Positions 54,739 to 63,584 of a DNA stretch of 64,000 bases are shown here, in pieces. Made by a program: the position numbers and the translations under genes. This DNA comes from Streptomyces asiaticus (GTDB lineage: Bacteria; Actinomycetota; Actinomycetes; Streptomycetales; Streptomycetaceae): positions 4,340,001 to 4,404,000 of the forward strand of contig NZ_JAGSHX010000006.1 in assembly GCF_018138715.1 (NCBI RefSeq), read 5' to 3'. The notes under the pieces were generated by a model, which had not been told where the DNA came from, did not search any database, and saw only the letters and a program-made list of their open reading frames with translations. Positions within the stretch are counted from its first letter, which is position 1, and the number at the start of each line of letters is the position of its first letter.

Positions 54739-55388
54739 GCCGGAGCCTCCATGGCGACGCGGAGCGCCGCGATGCCGCGCGAGCCGTACGCCTTGACCGA
54801 GCCGAGCGATATGCCCAGCGTCTCGGCCACCTGGGCCTCGGTCATATCGGCGAAGTAGCGCAGCACGAGAACCTCGCGCTGACGGCGCTGAAGTCCCCTC
54901 ATCGCCTTGATCAGTTGATCGCGTTCCAGCTGTTCGTACGCCCCCTCCTCGGCACTGGCCATATCGGGCATCGGCTTGGAGAGCAGCTTCAGCCCGAGGA
55001 TGCGCCGGCGCAGCGCGGAGCGGGAGAGATTGACGACCGTCTGCCGCAGATAGGCGAGGGTCTTCTCGGGATCCCGGACTCTCTTGCGCGCCGAGTGCAC
55101 ACGGATGAACGCTTCTTGCACGACGTCCTCGCAGGACGCGGTGTCGTCGAGAAGGAGCGCGGCGAGACCGAGCAGCGACCGGTAATGGGCGCGGTAGGTC
55201 TCGGTGAGGTGATCGACTGTGGTGCCCGCTGCCATCGCGTCGTCAGTGTCCTCGCGCCCCGTTGTGATGTGCGCGGGGCGGGCCGACGGCCATGGCGCGA
55301 TCACCGGCATGCCACCTGGGGCACGCGGGGGGCGTACTGCCGCGCCGCCATGCCCTGGAACCGTTGCGATGCCGAATACCTCTGCCAC
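54735..55388 (-). CDS. ECF/SigE-type RNA polymerase sigma factor
   Basis: 217 residues. Sigma region 2 is YRSLLGLAALLLDDTASCEDVVQEAFIRVH. Region 4 is GLQRRQREVLVLRYFADMTEAQVAETLGISLGSVKAYGSRGIAALR, a complete helix-turn-helix. The first ~50 residues are Pro/Arg-rich; translation could begin at an internal ATG near MAAGTTVDHLTETYRAHY (residue 52), which fits the usual domain start. The GTG at 55386-55388 gives the longest frame. It is coupled to the membrane protein gene. Confidence 0.9.
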   Translation of the reverse strand: MAEVFGIATVPGHGGAAVRPPRAPGGMPVIAPWPSARPAHITTGREDTDDAMAAGTTVDHLTETYRAHYRSLLGLAALLLDDTASCEDVVQEAFIRVHSARKRVRDPEKTLAYLRQTVVNLSRSALRRRILGLKLLSKPMPDMASAEEGAYEQLERDQLIKAMRGLQRRQREVLVLRYFADMTEAQVAETLGISLGSVKAYGSRGIAALRVAMEAPA

Positions 55389-55800
55389 GCCTGTTGGACA
55401 CGCCGCCCCCTGTCAGGGTTGTACGCGTGAGGCACCGCTTTTGACGATGCGTTGAATGCCCCCATGCGCACCAACTCTTCCCCAATGCCCCAGTTATCCC
55501 AGTGCCCACTGCGGGGCGGCTGGAAAGACGCTCCCCGCCTACTGCCGGTTGCAGCGGGCGGGGAGCGAATACGTCGATCACATCAATGGCCCAGCTCAGC
55601 TGGTCCAGGCCAGTGACACGCACACAGGATATTCACATTCATCGGACGACGCACTGGTGAAACGTCACTCTAAGACGGCCGCTCACGTTACGGCGCCCCG
55701 GCCCCCTCCTACGACGGCCCGGCCCCCTTATGACCCGGTGGCGGGTTGGCCCGGTGGCGGGTTGGCCCGGTGGCGGGTTACCCCATCAGCGAGCCCAAGG
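55389..55800. other. Region between sigma factor and asd
   Basis: About 410 bases with the sigma factor promoter at one end and the asd 3' end at the other. It includes GGCCCCCTYCTACGACGGCCCGGCCCCCTTATGA-like duplications and a 16 bp tandem repeat. No gene is supported. Confidence 0.4.
55734..55781. repeat. 16 bp tandem repeat, three copies, after asd
   Basis: CCCGGTGGCGGGTTGG is exact at 55734-55749 and 55750-55765, with a third copy (last bases AC) at 55766-55781. It begins 20 bases past the asd stop. Confidence 0.9.
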
Positions 55801-56892
55801 TCACCGCGCGGCGACCCCGCCCGCCAGCTCGGCCGCGACGACCTCCGCGATCTGCGCGGTGTTCAGCGCCGCGCCCTTGCGCAGGTTGTCGCCGCAGACG
55901 AACAGCTCCAGCGCCCTCGGGTCGTCCAGCGACCGCCGCACCCGGCCGACCCAGGTGGGGTCGGTGCCCACGGCGTCGGCGGGCGTCGGGAACTCGCCCT
56001 CCGCCGGGTTGTCGCACAGCACCACACCAGGGGCGCCCGCCAGGATCTCGTGCGCCGTCTCGACCGTCACCTCGTTCTCGAACCGCGCGTGCACGGCCAG
56101 CGAATGCGTGGTGATCACGGGCACCCGTACACAGGTCGCGGTGACCCTCAGCTCCGGCAGCCCCAGGATCTTGCGGGACTCGTTCCGCACCTTGAGCTCC
56201 TCGGAGGACCAGCCGTCCTCCTTGAGCGAACCGGCGAACGGCACCACATTGAGCGCCATCGGCGCCGGGAACGGCCCGGTGTCGCCCACCGCTCGCCGTA
56301 CGTCCCCCGGGTGGGTGCCCAGCTCCGTACCGGCGACCAGCGCGATCTGCTCGCGCAGGGCGTCGATGCCTTCCTTGCCCGCGCCGGAGACCGCCTGGTA
56401 CGAGGAGACGATCAGCTCGCTCAGCCCGAACTCGGCGTGCAGCGCGCCCATCGCGACGATCATCGACAGGGTGGTGCAGTTGGGGTTGGCGATGATGCCG
56501 CGCGGGCGGACCCGGGCCGCGTGCGCGTTCACCTCCGGCACCACCAGGGGGACATCGGGGTCCATCCGGAAGGCGCCGGAGTTGTCGACGGCCACCGCGC
56601 CCTTGCTCGCCGCGATGGGCGCCCACTGCGCCGAGACCTCGTCGGGGACGTCGAACATCGCGACGTCGACGCCCTCGAACGCCTCCTCGCTCAGCGCGAC
56701 GACCTCGACCTGCTCACCCCGGACGGTCAGCTTCCGGCCGGCCGAGCGGGGCGAGGCGATCAGCCGGATCTCGCCCCAGATGTCGGCGCGCTCCGAGAGG
56801 ATCGAGAGCATGACGGTGCCGACCGCGCCGGTGGCCCCGACGACCGCGAGGGTGGGCTTGTCGCCACCGCCGACACCGCCATGGCCGGTCAT
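55801..56892 (-). CDS. asd: Aspartate-semialdehyde dehydrogenase
   Basis: Second step of the aspartate pathway to lysine, methionine and threonine: NADPH reduction of aspartyl phosphate. 363 residues. The nucleotide loop VVGATGAVG is near residues 17-25, the catalytic Cys139 is in NPNCTT, and the substrate signature [12 protein letters not shown] and a later His in TTHSLAVH are present. It has an N-terminal Gly-rich extension. The ATG overlaps the lysC stop as ATGA. Confidence 0.96.
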   Translation of the reverse strand: MTGHGGVGGGDKPTLAVVGATGAVGTVMLSILSERADIWGEIRLIASPRSAGRKLTVRGEQVEVVALSEEAFEGVDVAMFDVPDEVSAQWAPIAASKGAVAVDNSGAFRMDPDVPLVVPEVNAHAARVRPRGIIANPNCTTLSMIVAMGALHAEFGLSELIVSSYQAVSGAGKEGIDALREQIALVAGTELGTHPGDVRRAVGDTGPFPAPMALNVVPFAGSLKEDGWSSEELKVRNESRKILGLPELRVTATCVRVPVITTHSLAVHARFENEVTVETAHEILAGAPGVVLCDNPAEGEFPTPADAVGTDPTWVGRVRRSLDDPRALELFVCGDNLRKGAALNTAQIAEVVAAELAGGVAAR

Positions 56893-57410
56893 CGTCCGGT
56901 CCCTCCGTAGACCACCGCTTCGGCGGTGTCGCTGTCCAGGCCGAAGGCGCTGTGCACGGCCACGACCGCGTCCTTCACATCGTCGGCGCGGGTGACGACC
57001 GAGATGCGGATCTCGGAGGTCGAGATCAGCTCGATGTTGACCCCGGAGTTCGACAGCGCCTCGAAGAAGGTCGCGGTGACCCCCGGGTTGGTGCGCATAC
57101 CGGCACCGATCAGGGAGATCTTGGCGATCTGGTCGTCGTAGCGCAGCGAGTCGAAGCCGATCAGCGACTTCGCCTTGGTCAGCGCCTCCATCGCCCGGTG
57201 GCCGTCCGTCTTCGGCAGGGTGAAGGAGATGTCGGTCAGCCCGGTCGACGCGGCGGAGACGTTCTGCACCACCATGTCGATGTTGATCTCGGCGTCGGAG
57301 ATGGTGCGGAAGATGGCCGCGGCCTCACCCGGCTTGTCCGGCACCCCGACGACCGTGACCTTGGCCTCGGACGTGTCGTGCGCGACTCCGGAGATGATCG
57401 CCTGTTCCAT
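56889..57410 (-). CDS. Aspartate kinase beta subunit from internal start
   Basis: ATG at 57408-57410 ([20 protein letters not shown]) is preceded in the minus strand by GGAGAAGAAGGC, a good ribosome site. This is the position where Corynebacterium and Bacillus aspartate kinases start their beta subunit. The 173-residue product would consist of the two ACT domains only. Confidence 0.6.
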   Translation of the reverse strand: MEQAIISGVAHDTSEAKVTVVGVPDKPGEAAAIFRTISDAEINIDMVVQNVSAASTGLTDISFTLPKTDGHRAMEALTKAKSLIGFDSLRYDDQIAKISLIGAGMRTNPGVTATFFEALSNSGVNIELISTSEIRISVVTRADDVKDAVVAVHSAFGLDSDTAEAVVYGGTGR

Positions 57411-58169
57411 GCCTTCTTCTCCTTCTCCCGCTTCCGGCCGGTTGCGCACCCAGGTGCCCTGGTGGCCGGAGAAAGACGACCGTACGTGAATGGGGATGTT
57501 GTACCGGCGCGCGTACTCCACACAGCGCAGGTGCAGCACCTTGGAGCCGCTCGCGGCGAGCTCCAGCATGTCCTCGTACGGAATCTCGTTGATCTTGCGA
57601 GCCTTCTTCACCACGCGCGGATCGGCGGTGAACACGCCGTCCACGTCGGTGTAGATCTCGCACACCTCGGCGTCCAGGGCCGCGGCCAGCGCGACCGCGG
57701 TGGTGTCGGAACCGCCCCGGCCGAGGGTGGTGATGTCCTTGCTCTCCTGGGACACGCCCTGGAAGCCCGCGACGATCGCGACCGCGCCGAGTTCCAGCGC
57801 GTCACGGATGCGGCCCGGCGTGACGTCGATGATCCGTGCTTTGTTGTGGACCGCGTCGGTGATGACTCCCGCCTGACTGCCGGTGAACGACAGCGCCTCG
57901 TGACCGAGGTTTTTGATCGCCATCGCCAGCAAGGCCATGGAGATCCGCTCTCCCGCGGTCAGCAGCATGTCGAACTCGCGCCCAGTAGGAATCGGGGATA
58001 CCTGCTCGGCGAGATCGATCAGCTCGTCCGTCGTGTCGCCCATCGCGGAGACCACGACGACCACCTGGTGGCCGTTCTTCTTGGCTTCCACAATTCGCTT
58101 GGCGACCCGCTTGATGCCTTCGGCATCGGCAACGGAGGAGCCTCCGTACTTCTGCACGACAAGGCCCAC
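56889..58169 (-). CDS. lysC: Aspartate kinase, alpha subunit frame
   Basis: First step of the aspartate family pathway. 426 residues. The kinase N-terminus is [14 protein letters not shown], with [18 protein letters not shown] and [15 protein letters not shown]. Two ACT domains occupy the last ~170 residues and bind Lys/Thr in feedback control. The GTG at 58167-58169 has GAGGAG upstream. A second start within the gene should give a separate beta subunit. Confidence 0.96.
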   Translation of the reverse strand: MGLVVQKYGGSSVADAEGIKRVAKRIVEAKKNGHQVVVVVSAMGDTTDELIDLAEQVSPIPTGREFDMLLTAGERISMALLAMAIKNLGHEALSFTGSQAGVITDAVHNKARIIDVTPGRIRDALELGAVAIVAGFQGVSQESKDITTLGRGGSDTTAVALAAALDAEVCEIYTDVDGVFTADPRVVKKARKINEIPYEDMLELAASGSKVLHLRCVEYARRYNIPIHVRSSFSGHQGTWVRNRPEAGEGEEGMEQAIISGVAHDTSEAKVTVVGVPDKPGEAAAIFRTISDAEINIDMVVQNVSAASTGLTDISFTLPKTDGHRAMEALTKAKSLIGFDSLRYDDQIAKISLIGAGMRTNPGVTATFFEALSNSGVNIELISTSEIRISVVTRADDVKDAVVAVHSAFGLDSDTAEAVVYGGTGR

Positions 58170-58578
58170 GTGCGCTCCTCGCAGCTCTCAATAATGCGGT
58201 CGGCTCAGTTTAACGAGCGGCCGGAATATGCCCTCCCAATATCACATAGCGAGACGAATGCCTCGCAAAGTGATCAGGGGAGGACGAGGGGCATCACACG
58301 GCGCAACGTCCATGCGCTCGCGAGATCCCCGCATCCCTCCCACCCGCTCAGCGACGAACCCTGCCCGCTTACCGCGGAAGCACACGGGAACGTAACCCAG
58401 CTCACAGGATCGGACGGCCTTGCGGGCCGTCCGGCGGGCCGCGTCGCGGGGCGTCTCGTGCGCCCGCCCCGCGGCCGTCTCGAACGCTCCTCAGCGCCGT
58501 CCCGAGCGCCCCTCAGCGCGGTCCGGAGCACTCCTCAACGCCGTCCCGAGCGCCCCTCAGCGCGGTCCGGAGCGCCCC
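58170..58578. other. lysC upstream region
   Basis: About 410 bases. The part near lysC (58200-58270) is AT-rich with GCGAG/CTCGC arms around 58250-58268 and TTGCGAG...TATGTGATAT on the minus strand, a possible promoter. The far end is a 22 bp tandem repeat array. Confidence 0.45.
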
Positions 58579-58598
58579 TCAACGCGGTCCTGAGTGCA
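58489..58598. repeat. 22 bp tandem repeat, five copies, alternating two types
   Basis: Units start at 58489, 58511, 58533, 58555 and 58577. Types alternate between CCTCAGCGCCGTCCCGAGCG-CC and CCTCAGCGCGGTCCGGAGC-x-CC variants, so the array also has a 44-base period. The last unit covers the final codons and the stop of the DUF5063 gene. Confidence 0.9.
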
Positions 58599-59244
58599 GC
58601 CCGAGCGGTCCCGCGATCTCCGCCGCCATGACCCGGCCGGCCTCCTCCGCGAGCTCCTCGTCACCGCTCGCGTTGCTGTCCGTGTCCAGGCCGTCCAGCT
58701 CGTCCAGCGGGCTGTCCAGCCGTACGTGCGCGACCAGCGACTGCAACGCGCGCAGAGCCGCCGAGGCGGTCGTCCCCCAGTTGGAGAGGTACGAGAACTG
58801 CCACCACCACAGCGCCTCGCTGATCCGGCCCTCGCGGTAGTGCGCCATTCCGTGCCGCAGATCGGTGATGATCCCGGCCAGGTCGTCGGAGATCCGGCAG
58901 GCCACGGGCTGGCTGCGCGGCACGTACGGGTCGAAGACCTCCGAGTAGATGTCCACCGGCTCCAGCAGCTGGGCGAAGCGCTCACGCAGCTCGTCGACGT
59001 CCGGCTCCGGGCCGACGTCCGGTTCGTACCGCTCGTCCGGGACGAAGTCCTCGTGCGCGCCGAGCCGACCGCCCGCGAGGAGCAGCTGCGACAGCTCGAG
59101 CAGCAGGAACGGCACAGCGCTGTCCGGCTCGTCCCCCTTGGCGACTTCGGTGACCGCGACGATGAAGCTCTCGATCTGGTCGGAGATCTGGACCGCGAAG
59201 TCGTCCGGGTCCGGGTGGGCGTCGTGCAGCGTTGCGTCAGACAT
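58579..59244 (-). CDS. DUF5063 protein
   Basis: 221 residues, acidic and helical. [47 protein letters not shown] is the recognised start region and [33 protein letters not shown] the conserved C-terminal core of this recR-linked actinobacterial family. The ATG at 59242-59244 overlaps recR by eight bases, so it is co-translated with the repair gene. Function unknown. Its 3' end has been drawn into a tandem repeat. Confidence 0.85.
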   Translation of the reverse strand: MSDATLHDAHPDPDDFAVQISDQIESFIVAVTEVAKGDEPDSAVPFLLLELSQLLLAGGRLGAHEDFVPDERYEPDVGPEPDVDELRERFAQLLEPVDIYSEVFDPYVPRSQPVACRISDDLAGIITDLRHGMAHYREGRISEALWWWQFSYLSNWGTTASAALRALQSLVAHVRLDSPLDELDGLDTDSNASGDEELAEEAGRVMAAEIAGPLGLHSGPR

Positions 59245-59836
59245 CGAGAAGTCTTCTCCCTTCGAAGGCACGACCCAGCGTGACCTCGTCGGCGTACTCC
59301 AGGTCTCCACCGACAGGGAGGCCGCTGGCCAGGCGGGTGACCTTCAAACCCATGGGCTTGATCATGCGCGCGAGGTACGTGGCAGTGGCTTCGCCCTCCA
59401 GATTCGGATCGGTGGCCAGGATGAGCTCAGTGACCGTACCGTCCGCGAGCCGCGCCAGCAGCTCCCTGATCCGCAGATCGTCCGGGCCCACGCCCTCGAT
59501 GGGGCTGATCGCCCCGCCGAGCACGTGATAGCGGCCCCGGAACTCACGCGTCCGCTCGATCGCGACAACGTCCTTCGGCTCCTCGACCACGCAGATGATC
59601 GCGGGGTCGCGACGGGGGTCCTGGCAGACGCGGCACTGCTCGGCCTCGGCGACGTTCCCGCAGACCGCACAGAACCGCACCTTCTCCTTGACCTGCGTCA
59701 ACGCTTGCGCGAGACGGCGGACGTCGGTGGGCTCGGCCTGCAGGATGTGGAAGGCGATCCGCTGCGCGCTCTTGGGACCGACGCCGGGCAGCCTGCCCAA
59801 CTCGTCGATGAGGTCCTGGACCACGCCCTCGTACAC
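59237..59836 (-). CDS. recR: Recombination mediator RecR
   Basis: 199 residues. The helix-hairpin-helix is [16 protein letters not shown], the zinc finger is Cys56, Cys59, Cys68 and Cys71 (CAVCG...CRVC), and the Toprim domain has [14 protein letters not shown] and [15 protein letters not shown]. It loads RecA with RecF/RecO in gap repair. The GTG at 59834-59836 gives the standard length. In the order dnaX-ybaB-recR. Confidence 0.97.
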   Translation of the reverse strand: MYEGVVQDLIDELGRLPGVGPKSAQRIAFHILQAEPTDVRRLAQALTQVKEKVRFCAVCGNVAEAEQCRVCQDPRRDPAIICVVEEPKDVVAIERTREFRGRYHVLGGAISPIEGVGPDDLRIRELLARLADGTVTELILATDPNLEGEATATYLARMIKPMGLKVTRLASGLPVGGDLEYADEVTLGRAFEGRRLLDV

Positions 59837-59935
59837 GCCATCATCCAATCTCGCGCCGACGCGCGGTGGCCGTACTTCACATGAATATTCGGTTGCGCCG
59901 TGCCCTCACGGCCAGGGGGCGTCACGCTCCTGCGG

Positions 59936-60103
59936 CCGGCCGCCGCGACTCTTACGGCCGCCGCGACTCCTGCGGTCGGGCCCGGGGAGCCCGAGACCTC
60001 GGGGGACCCGAGACCCGGGGGAACCCGGAGGCCCCGGAGAACCCGAGACCCGGGGGAACCCAGATGCCCCGGAGAACCCGAAGACTCCGAAGAACCCGAA
60101 GGT
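59936..60103. repeat. 35 bp and 17 bp tandem repeats between recR and ybaB
   Basis: A 17 bp CGGCCGCCGCGACTC-type unit is repeated near 59936-59975. Then a 35 bp unit (ACCCGAGACCCGGGGGAACC followed by a variable core and GCCCCGGAG) occurs twice, with partial copies on both sides, up to the ybaB stop. It fills nearly the whole 266-base gap in an otherwise tight operon. Confidence 0.8.
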
Positions 60104-60438
60104 CAGAACGGGAGCCCTGGCATACCGCCCAGCCCCTGGGCGAGCGGGCCGAGCTTCTGCTGCTGGAGCTCCTGCGCGGCGTGGTTGGCGTCCCGGACGG
60201 CCGCGACGACCAGATCCGCGAGGGTCTCCGTGTCCTCAGGATCCACGGCCTTGGGATCGATGACCAGGCCCTGCAACTCACCGGAACCGGTTACGGTCGC
60301 CTTCACCAGGCCACCGCCCGATGAACCCTCCACGTGGGTGCGGGCCAGCTCCTCCTGGGCCGCGGCGAGGTCCTGCTGCATCTTCTGAGCCTGTTGCAGC
60401 AACTGCTGCATGTTCGGCTGGCCACCACCGGGGATCAC
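60103..60438 (-). CDS. ybaB: Nucleoid-associated protein YbaB/EbfC
   Basis: 111 residues. [23 protein letters not shown] is the family's N-terminal helix, followed by a beta sheet with [20 protein letters not shown]. It binds DNA as a dimer with tweezer-like shape. It lies between dnaX and recR as in most bacteria. The protein ends in a Gly/Pro/Leu tail. Confidence 0.95.
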   Translation of the reverse strand: MIPGGGQPNMQQLLQQAQKMQQDLAAAQEELARTHVEGSSGGGLVKATVTGSGELQGLVIDPKAVDPEDTETLADLVVAAVRDANHAAQELQQQKLGPLAQGLGGMPGLPF

Positions 60439-60567
60439 GGCTTCGCTCCTGGCGCTCGACAGTCGTTCTCTTCGATAGCCCGAGCCTACGTGCTCCCAGA
60501 GCGCCTTGCTCTACGCCGTACGGAGGAGACCCGGCGACGTGGAACGCGGGTGCGGGGCCCACGCCTC

Positions 60568-63189
60568 CTACTCGTTGACGATCTCCTCGATCACCGTGGC
60601 ACCGAGCTCGCGGACGATCAGGTCGTGGCCGCTCAGCGCGGTGTCGTCCAGGTCCGGGTCGTCCTCGGCCGGCATGTCGTCCTCGATCGAGACCCGCGGC
60701 GGCGCGGGCTCCCGGTACGCCGCCGCGGGGGGCGGGCCCGCGTTCGCGGAGCCGGACGGTGCGGCGGACGCGGAGGGCGCGGCCGGGGGCGGGGAGGCGG
60801 GAGCAGCGGGCGGGGGCGCGGACTGGCGGGGCGGGGCGGACTGGCCACCGCCGGAACTGCCGCCGAAGCCGCCGGAACCGCCGCCGGAGCTGGGGCCGCT
60901 CCCGCCGCCGAAGCCGCCACCGGCGCCACCGGCGCCGACTCCGCCGTAGCCGCCGGAACCGCCCTGGCCACCGGGTCCACCGTGCCCACCGGCGCCACCG
61001 AAACCGCCCGGACCACCTGGGCCGCCGCCCTGCTGTCCGGCGCCGCCCGAGGGGTCGACGATCGCCTCGATCCGCCACTGCACCCCTATGGCGTCCTGGA
61101 GCGCCTGCCGCAGGACGTCCTCGCTGCCGCCGCCCACAAAGCTGTCGCGCGCGCCCGCGTTGGAGAAGCCGAGCTGGAGGGTGGTGCCGTCGAAGCCGGA
61201 CACCGTCGCGTTCTGGCTCAGCAGAATCCAGGTGAAGCGGCGGCGGTTCTTGACCGCCTCCAGGATGTCCGGCCACATCTGCCGCACCTGGACGGCGCCC
61301 TGCGCCATGCTCGGCGCGCCCGGCGCAGGTGCGGAGGGCCCCGGTCCGGCGGCGGGGGCAGAAGGCGCGCTCGGGGTGGTCGGCGCGGAGGGCGCCGCGG
61401 GTGTCTGCGCGGAGGGACCGCCGCCCTGCCCCGGCGCGGTGCCGCCGCCCTGCCCCGGCGCGGTGGCCGTGGGCCAGCCGCCGGGCTGCCGGGCGGGCGC
61501 CCCGGCACCCTGGCCACCGCCATCAGCAGTACTGCCCGTACTGCCCGTACCGGAAGCCCCGGAGCCGGGTGCGGAGGCGGCAGGCCAGGCGCCGGGCCGC
61601 GATCCGCCGCCCTCGGCAGCCGGGGTCTGGGCACCGGTCTGGGCACCCGACGGCCATGCTCCGGGCCGCTGCCCGCCACCGTCCTCCGGGGGCGCGGCCG
61701 CAGCCGGGGCACCGCCCTGCTGTCCACTGTCCACGGCACCCCCTGGACCGCTGTCCGCGGCAGGGCGCGCCCCGGCAGGCCACCCACCAGGCGCCTCGCC
61801 ACTCCCCGCGCTCTCCGGACCGTCCGGAGCCTGCCCCTGACCGGGCCCGCCCCCGGCCATGGCCGCACGCGCGGCGGCCGGACCGGACGGCCCACCGGCG
61901 GGGGGACCGACGGGAGCGTGGGCGTCGGGCCCAGGCACGTACCCCATGGCGGGCCCGGGCCCCCCAACGCCACCACCGCCGACACCACCAACGCCACCGG
62001 CACCGGCTCCACCGCCCAGGCCGCCCGCGAGGGCCCCGCGCTCCAGCCGCTCCAGCCGCGACTGGACGGACCGCTCATCGTCGAAGGCGGCGGGCAGCAA
62101 CACCCGGGCGCAGATCAGCTCCAGCTGGAGCCGCGGCGAGGTGGCGCCGCGCATCTCCGTAAGACCCTCATTGACCAGGTCCGCCGCGCGGCTCAGCTCG
62201 GCGCCGCCGAAGACCGACGCCTGCGCCTGCATCCGCTCCACCACATCGGCCGGGGCGTCGATGAGCCCCTTCTCCGCCGCGTCCGGCACGGCGGCGAGGA
62301 TCACCAGATCGCGCAGCCGCTCCAGCAGATCGGCGACGAAGCGCCGGGGGTCGTTGCCCCCCTCGATCACGCGGTTGACGACCTCGAAGGCCGCCGCCCC
62401 GTCGCTCGCCGCGAAGGCGTCCACGATCGAGTCCAGCAGCGAGCCGTCCGTATAACCGAGCAGCGAGGTCGCCATGGCGTACGTCACGCCGTCGTCGGCC
62501 GCGCCCGCGAGCAGCTGGTCCATCACCGACATCGAATCCCGCACGGACCCGGCCCCGGCCCGGACCACCAGCGGCAGCACCCCGTCCTCGACCGGAATCG
62601 CCTCGCGCCCGCAGACCTCCCCCAGATAGTCGCGGAGCGTCCCGGGCGGCACGAGCCGGAACGGATAGTGGTGCGTACGCGACCGGATCGTGCCGATGAC
62701 CTTCTCCGGCTCGGTGGTCGCGAAGATGAACTTGAGGTGCTCCGGGGGCTCCTCGACCACCTTCAGCAGGGCGTTGAACCCCGCCGAGGTGACCATATGG
62801 GCCTCATCGATGATGTAGATCTTGTAGCGACTGGACGCGGGCCCGAAGAACGCCTTCTCCCTCAGCTCACGGGCGTCGTCCACACCACCGTGCGACGCGG
62901 CGTCGATCTCGATCACATCGATCGACCCCGGCCCGTTCCGCGCGAGGTCCTGGCACGACTGGCACTCGCCGCACGGCGCCGGGGTGGGACCCTTCTCACA
63001 GTTCAGACAGCGGGCCAGGATGCGCGCACTGGTCGTCTTGCCACACCCTCGGGGGCCGCTGAAGAGATACGCGTGGTTGACCCGGTTGTTGCGCAGCGCC
63101 TGCTGCAACGGGCCGGTGACATGCTCCTGCCCGATGACCTCCGCGAAGGTCTCGGGGCGGTAGCGGCGGTACAGCGCGAGGGACGACAC
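60568..63189 (-). CDS. dnaX: DNA polymerase III subunits gamma/tau
   Basis: Clamp-loader ATPase of 873 residues. Walker A GPRGCGKT is at 45-52, with zinc cysteines in CLNCEKGPTPAPCGECQSC. IIDEAHMV is Walker B and the sensor SRTHHYPF is present. Domain III ends near residue 370. A Gly/Pro/Ala/Gln-rich linker of about 240 residues follows, then a folded segment (MWPDILEAVKNRRRFTWILLSQNATV), and a second Gly-rich linker before a short acidic tail. The GTG at 63187-63189 (VSSLALYRRYRPETF) is the family start. The extreme linkers make it longer than typical. Confidence 0.95.
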   Translation of the reverse strand: MSSLALYRRYRPETFAEVIGQEHVTGPLQQALRNNRVNHAYLFSGPRGCGKTTSARILARCLNCEKGPTPAPCGECQSCQDLARNGPGSIDVIEIDAASHGGVDDARELREKAFFGPASSRYKIYIIDEAHMVTSAGFNALLKVVEEPPEHLKFIFATTEPEKVIGTIRSRTHHYPFRLVPPGTLRDYLGEVCGREAIPVEDGVLPLVVRAGAGSVRDSMSVMDQLLAGAADDGVTYAMATSLLGYTDGSLLDSIVDAFAASDGAAAFEVVNRVIEGGNDPRRFVADLLERLRDLVILAAVPDAAEKGLIDAPADVVERMQAQASVFGGAELSRAADLVNEGLTEMRGATSPRLQLELICARVLLPAAFDDERSVQSRLERLERGALAGGLGGGAGAGGVGGVGGGGVGGPGPAMGYVPGPDAHAPVGPPAGGPSGPAAARAAMAGGGPGQGQAPDGPESAGSGEAPGGWPAGARPAADSGPGGAVDSGQQGGAPAAAAPPEDGGGQRPGAWPSGAQTGAQTPAAEGGGSRPGAWPAASAPGSGASGTGSTGSTADGGGQGAGAPARQPGGWPTATAPGQGGGTAPGQGGGPSAQTPAAPSAPTTPSAPSAPAAGPGPSAPAPGAPSMAQGAVQVRQMWPDILEAVKNRRRFTWILLSQNATVSGFDGTTLQLGFSNAGARDSFVGGGSEDVLRQALQDAIGVQWRIEAIVDPSGGAGQQGGGPGGPGGFGGAGGHGGPGGQGGSGGYGGVGAGGAGGGFGGGSGPSSGGGSGGFGGSSGGGQSAPPRQSAPPPAAPASPPPAAPSASAAPSGSANAGPPPAAAYREPAPPRVSIEDDMPAEDDPDLDDTALSGHDLIVRELGATVIEEIVNE

Positions 63190-63278
63190 GCTTACGACGA
63201 TATCGGGGACCACGGACAACGGGCCCACACCCACATCCCCACACCCCCCGCGGCCCCCCGCACCCCCCCAAAGACGCA

Positions 63279-63376
63279 AGGGGCCCCTCACGCACCCGCC
63301 AGAGCTCACTTACCCTTGCTGCCTTCCGGCCCTGGGGGAGTTCGGTGAGATAGCGCCACGTGAGGGGCTGGCCCCC
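63279..63376 (-). ncRNA. ffs: Signal recognition particle RNA (small bacterial type)
   Basis: On the minus strand the conserved SRP tip GGGCCGGAAGGCAGCAAGGGTAA is recognised near 63310-63331. It is flanked by a long imperfect helix whose ends CCCCTCACG and CGTGAGGGG pair. In streptomycetes this RNA lies between dnaX and a tRNA-Ser, exactly as here. The ends are approximate. Confidence 0.9.
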
Positions 63377-63445
63377 ACCCTAGCGGATAGACCCGGGTGG
63401 GAACGAGTTCGCAAGCACTCCCGATCGTCTTGTAGAGTCTCCAGC

Positions 63446-63530
63446 GGAGGATTCGCCTAGAGGCCTAGGGCGCACGCTTGGAAAGCGTGTTGGGGGCAAC
63501 CCCTCACGAGTTCGAATCTCGTATCCTCCG
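63446..63530 (+). tRNA. tRNA-Ser (anticodon GGA)
   Basis: 85 bases, class II with a long variable arm. The acceptor is GGAGGAT/ATCCTCC. The anticodon stem CACGC/GCGTG has loop TTGGAAA, so the anticodon is GGA. The variable arm is TTGGGGGCAACCCCT and the T arm ACGAG-TTCGAAT-CTCGT. CCA is not encoded. Divergent from the SRP RNA. Confidence 0.97.
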
Positions 63531-63555
63531 CAGCCGCCTGAACAGGCGAAACGAG

Positions 63556-63584
63556 GAGCTGGACCGCAACGAGCGGTCCAGCTC
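63556..63584 (+). terminator. Terminator after tRNA-Ser
   Basis: GAGCTGGACCGC and GCGGTCCAGCTC, a perfect 12 bp stem with a five-base loop, 25 bases after the tRNA, followed by TTCGG. Confidence 0.9.

Noticed and set aside
58489..58598. Regular 22 bp repeats considered as a CRISPR array
   Set aside because: Units are directly adjacent with no spacers, unit types alternate, and no cas genes are present.
60334..63348. 1004-codon plus-strand frame opposite dnaX
   Set aside because: Antisense shadow of dnaX; composition is Arg/Gly/Pro-biased and it has no ribosome site or family likeness.
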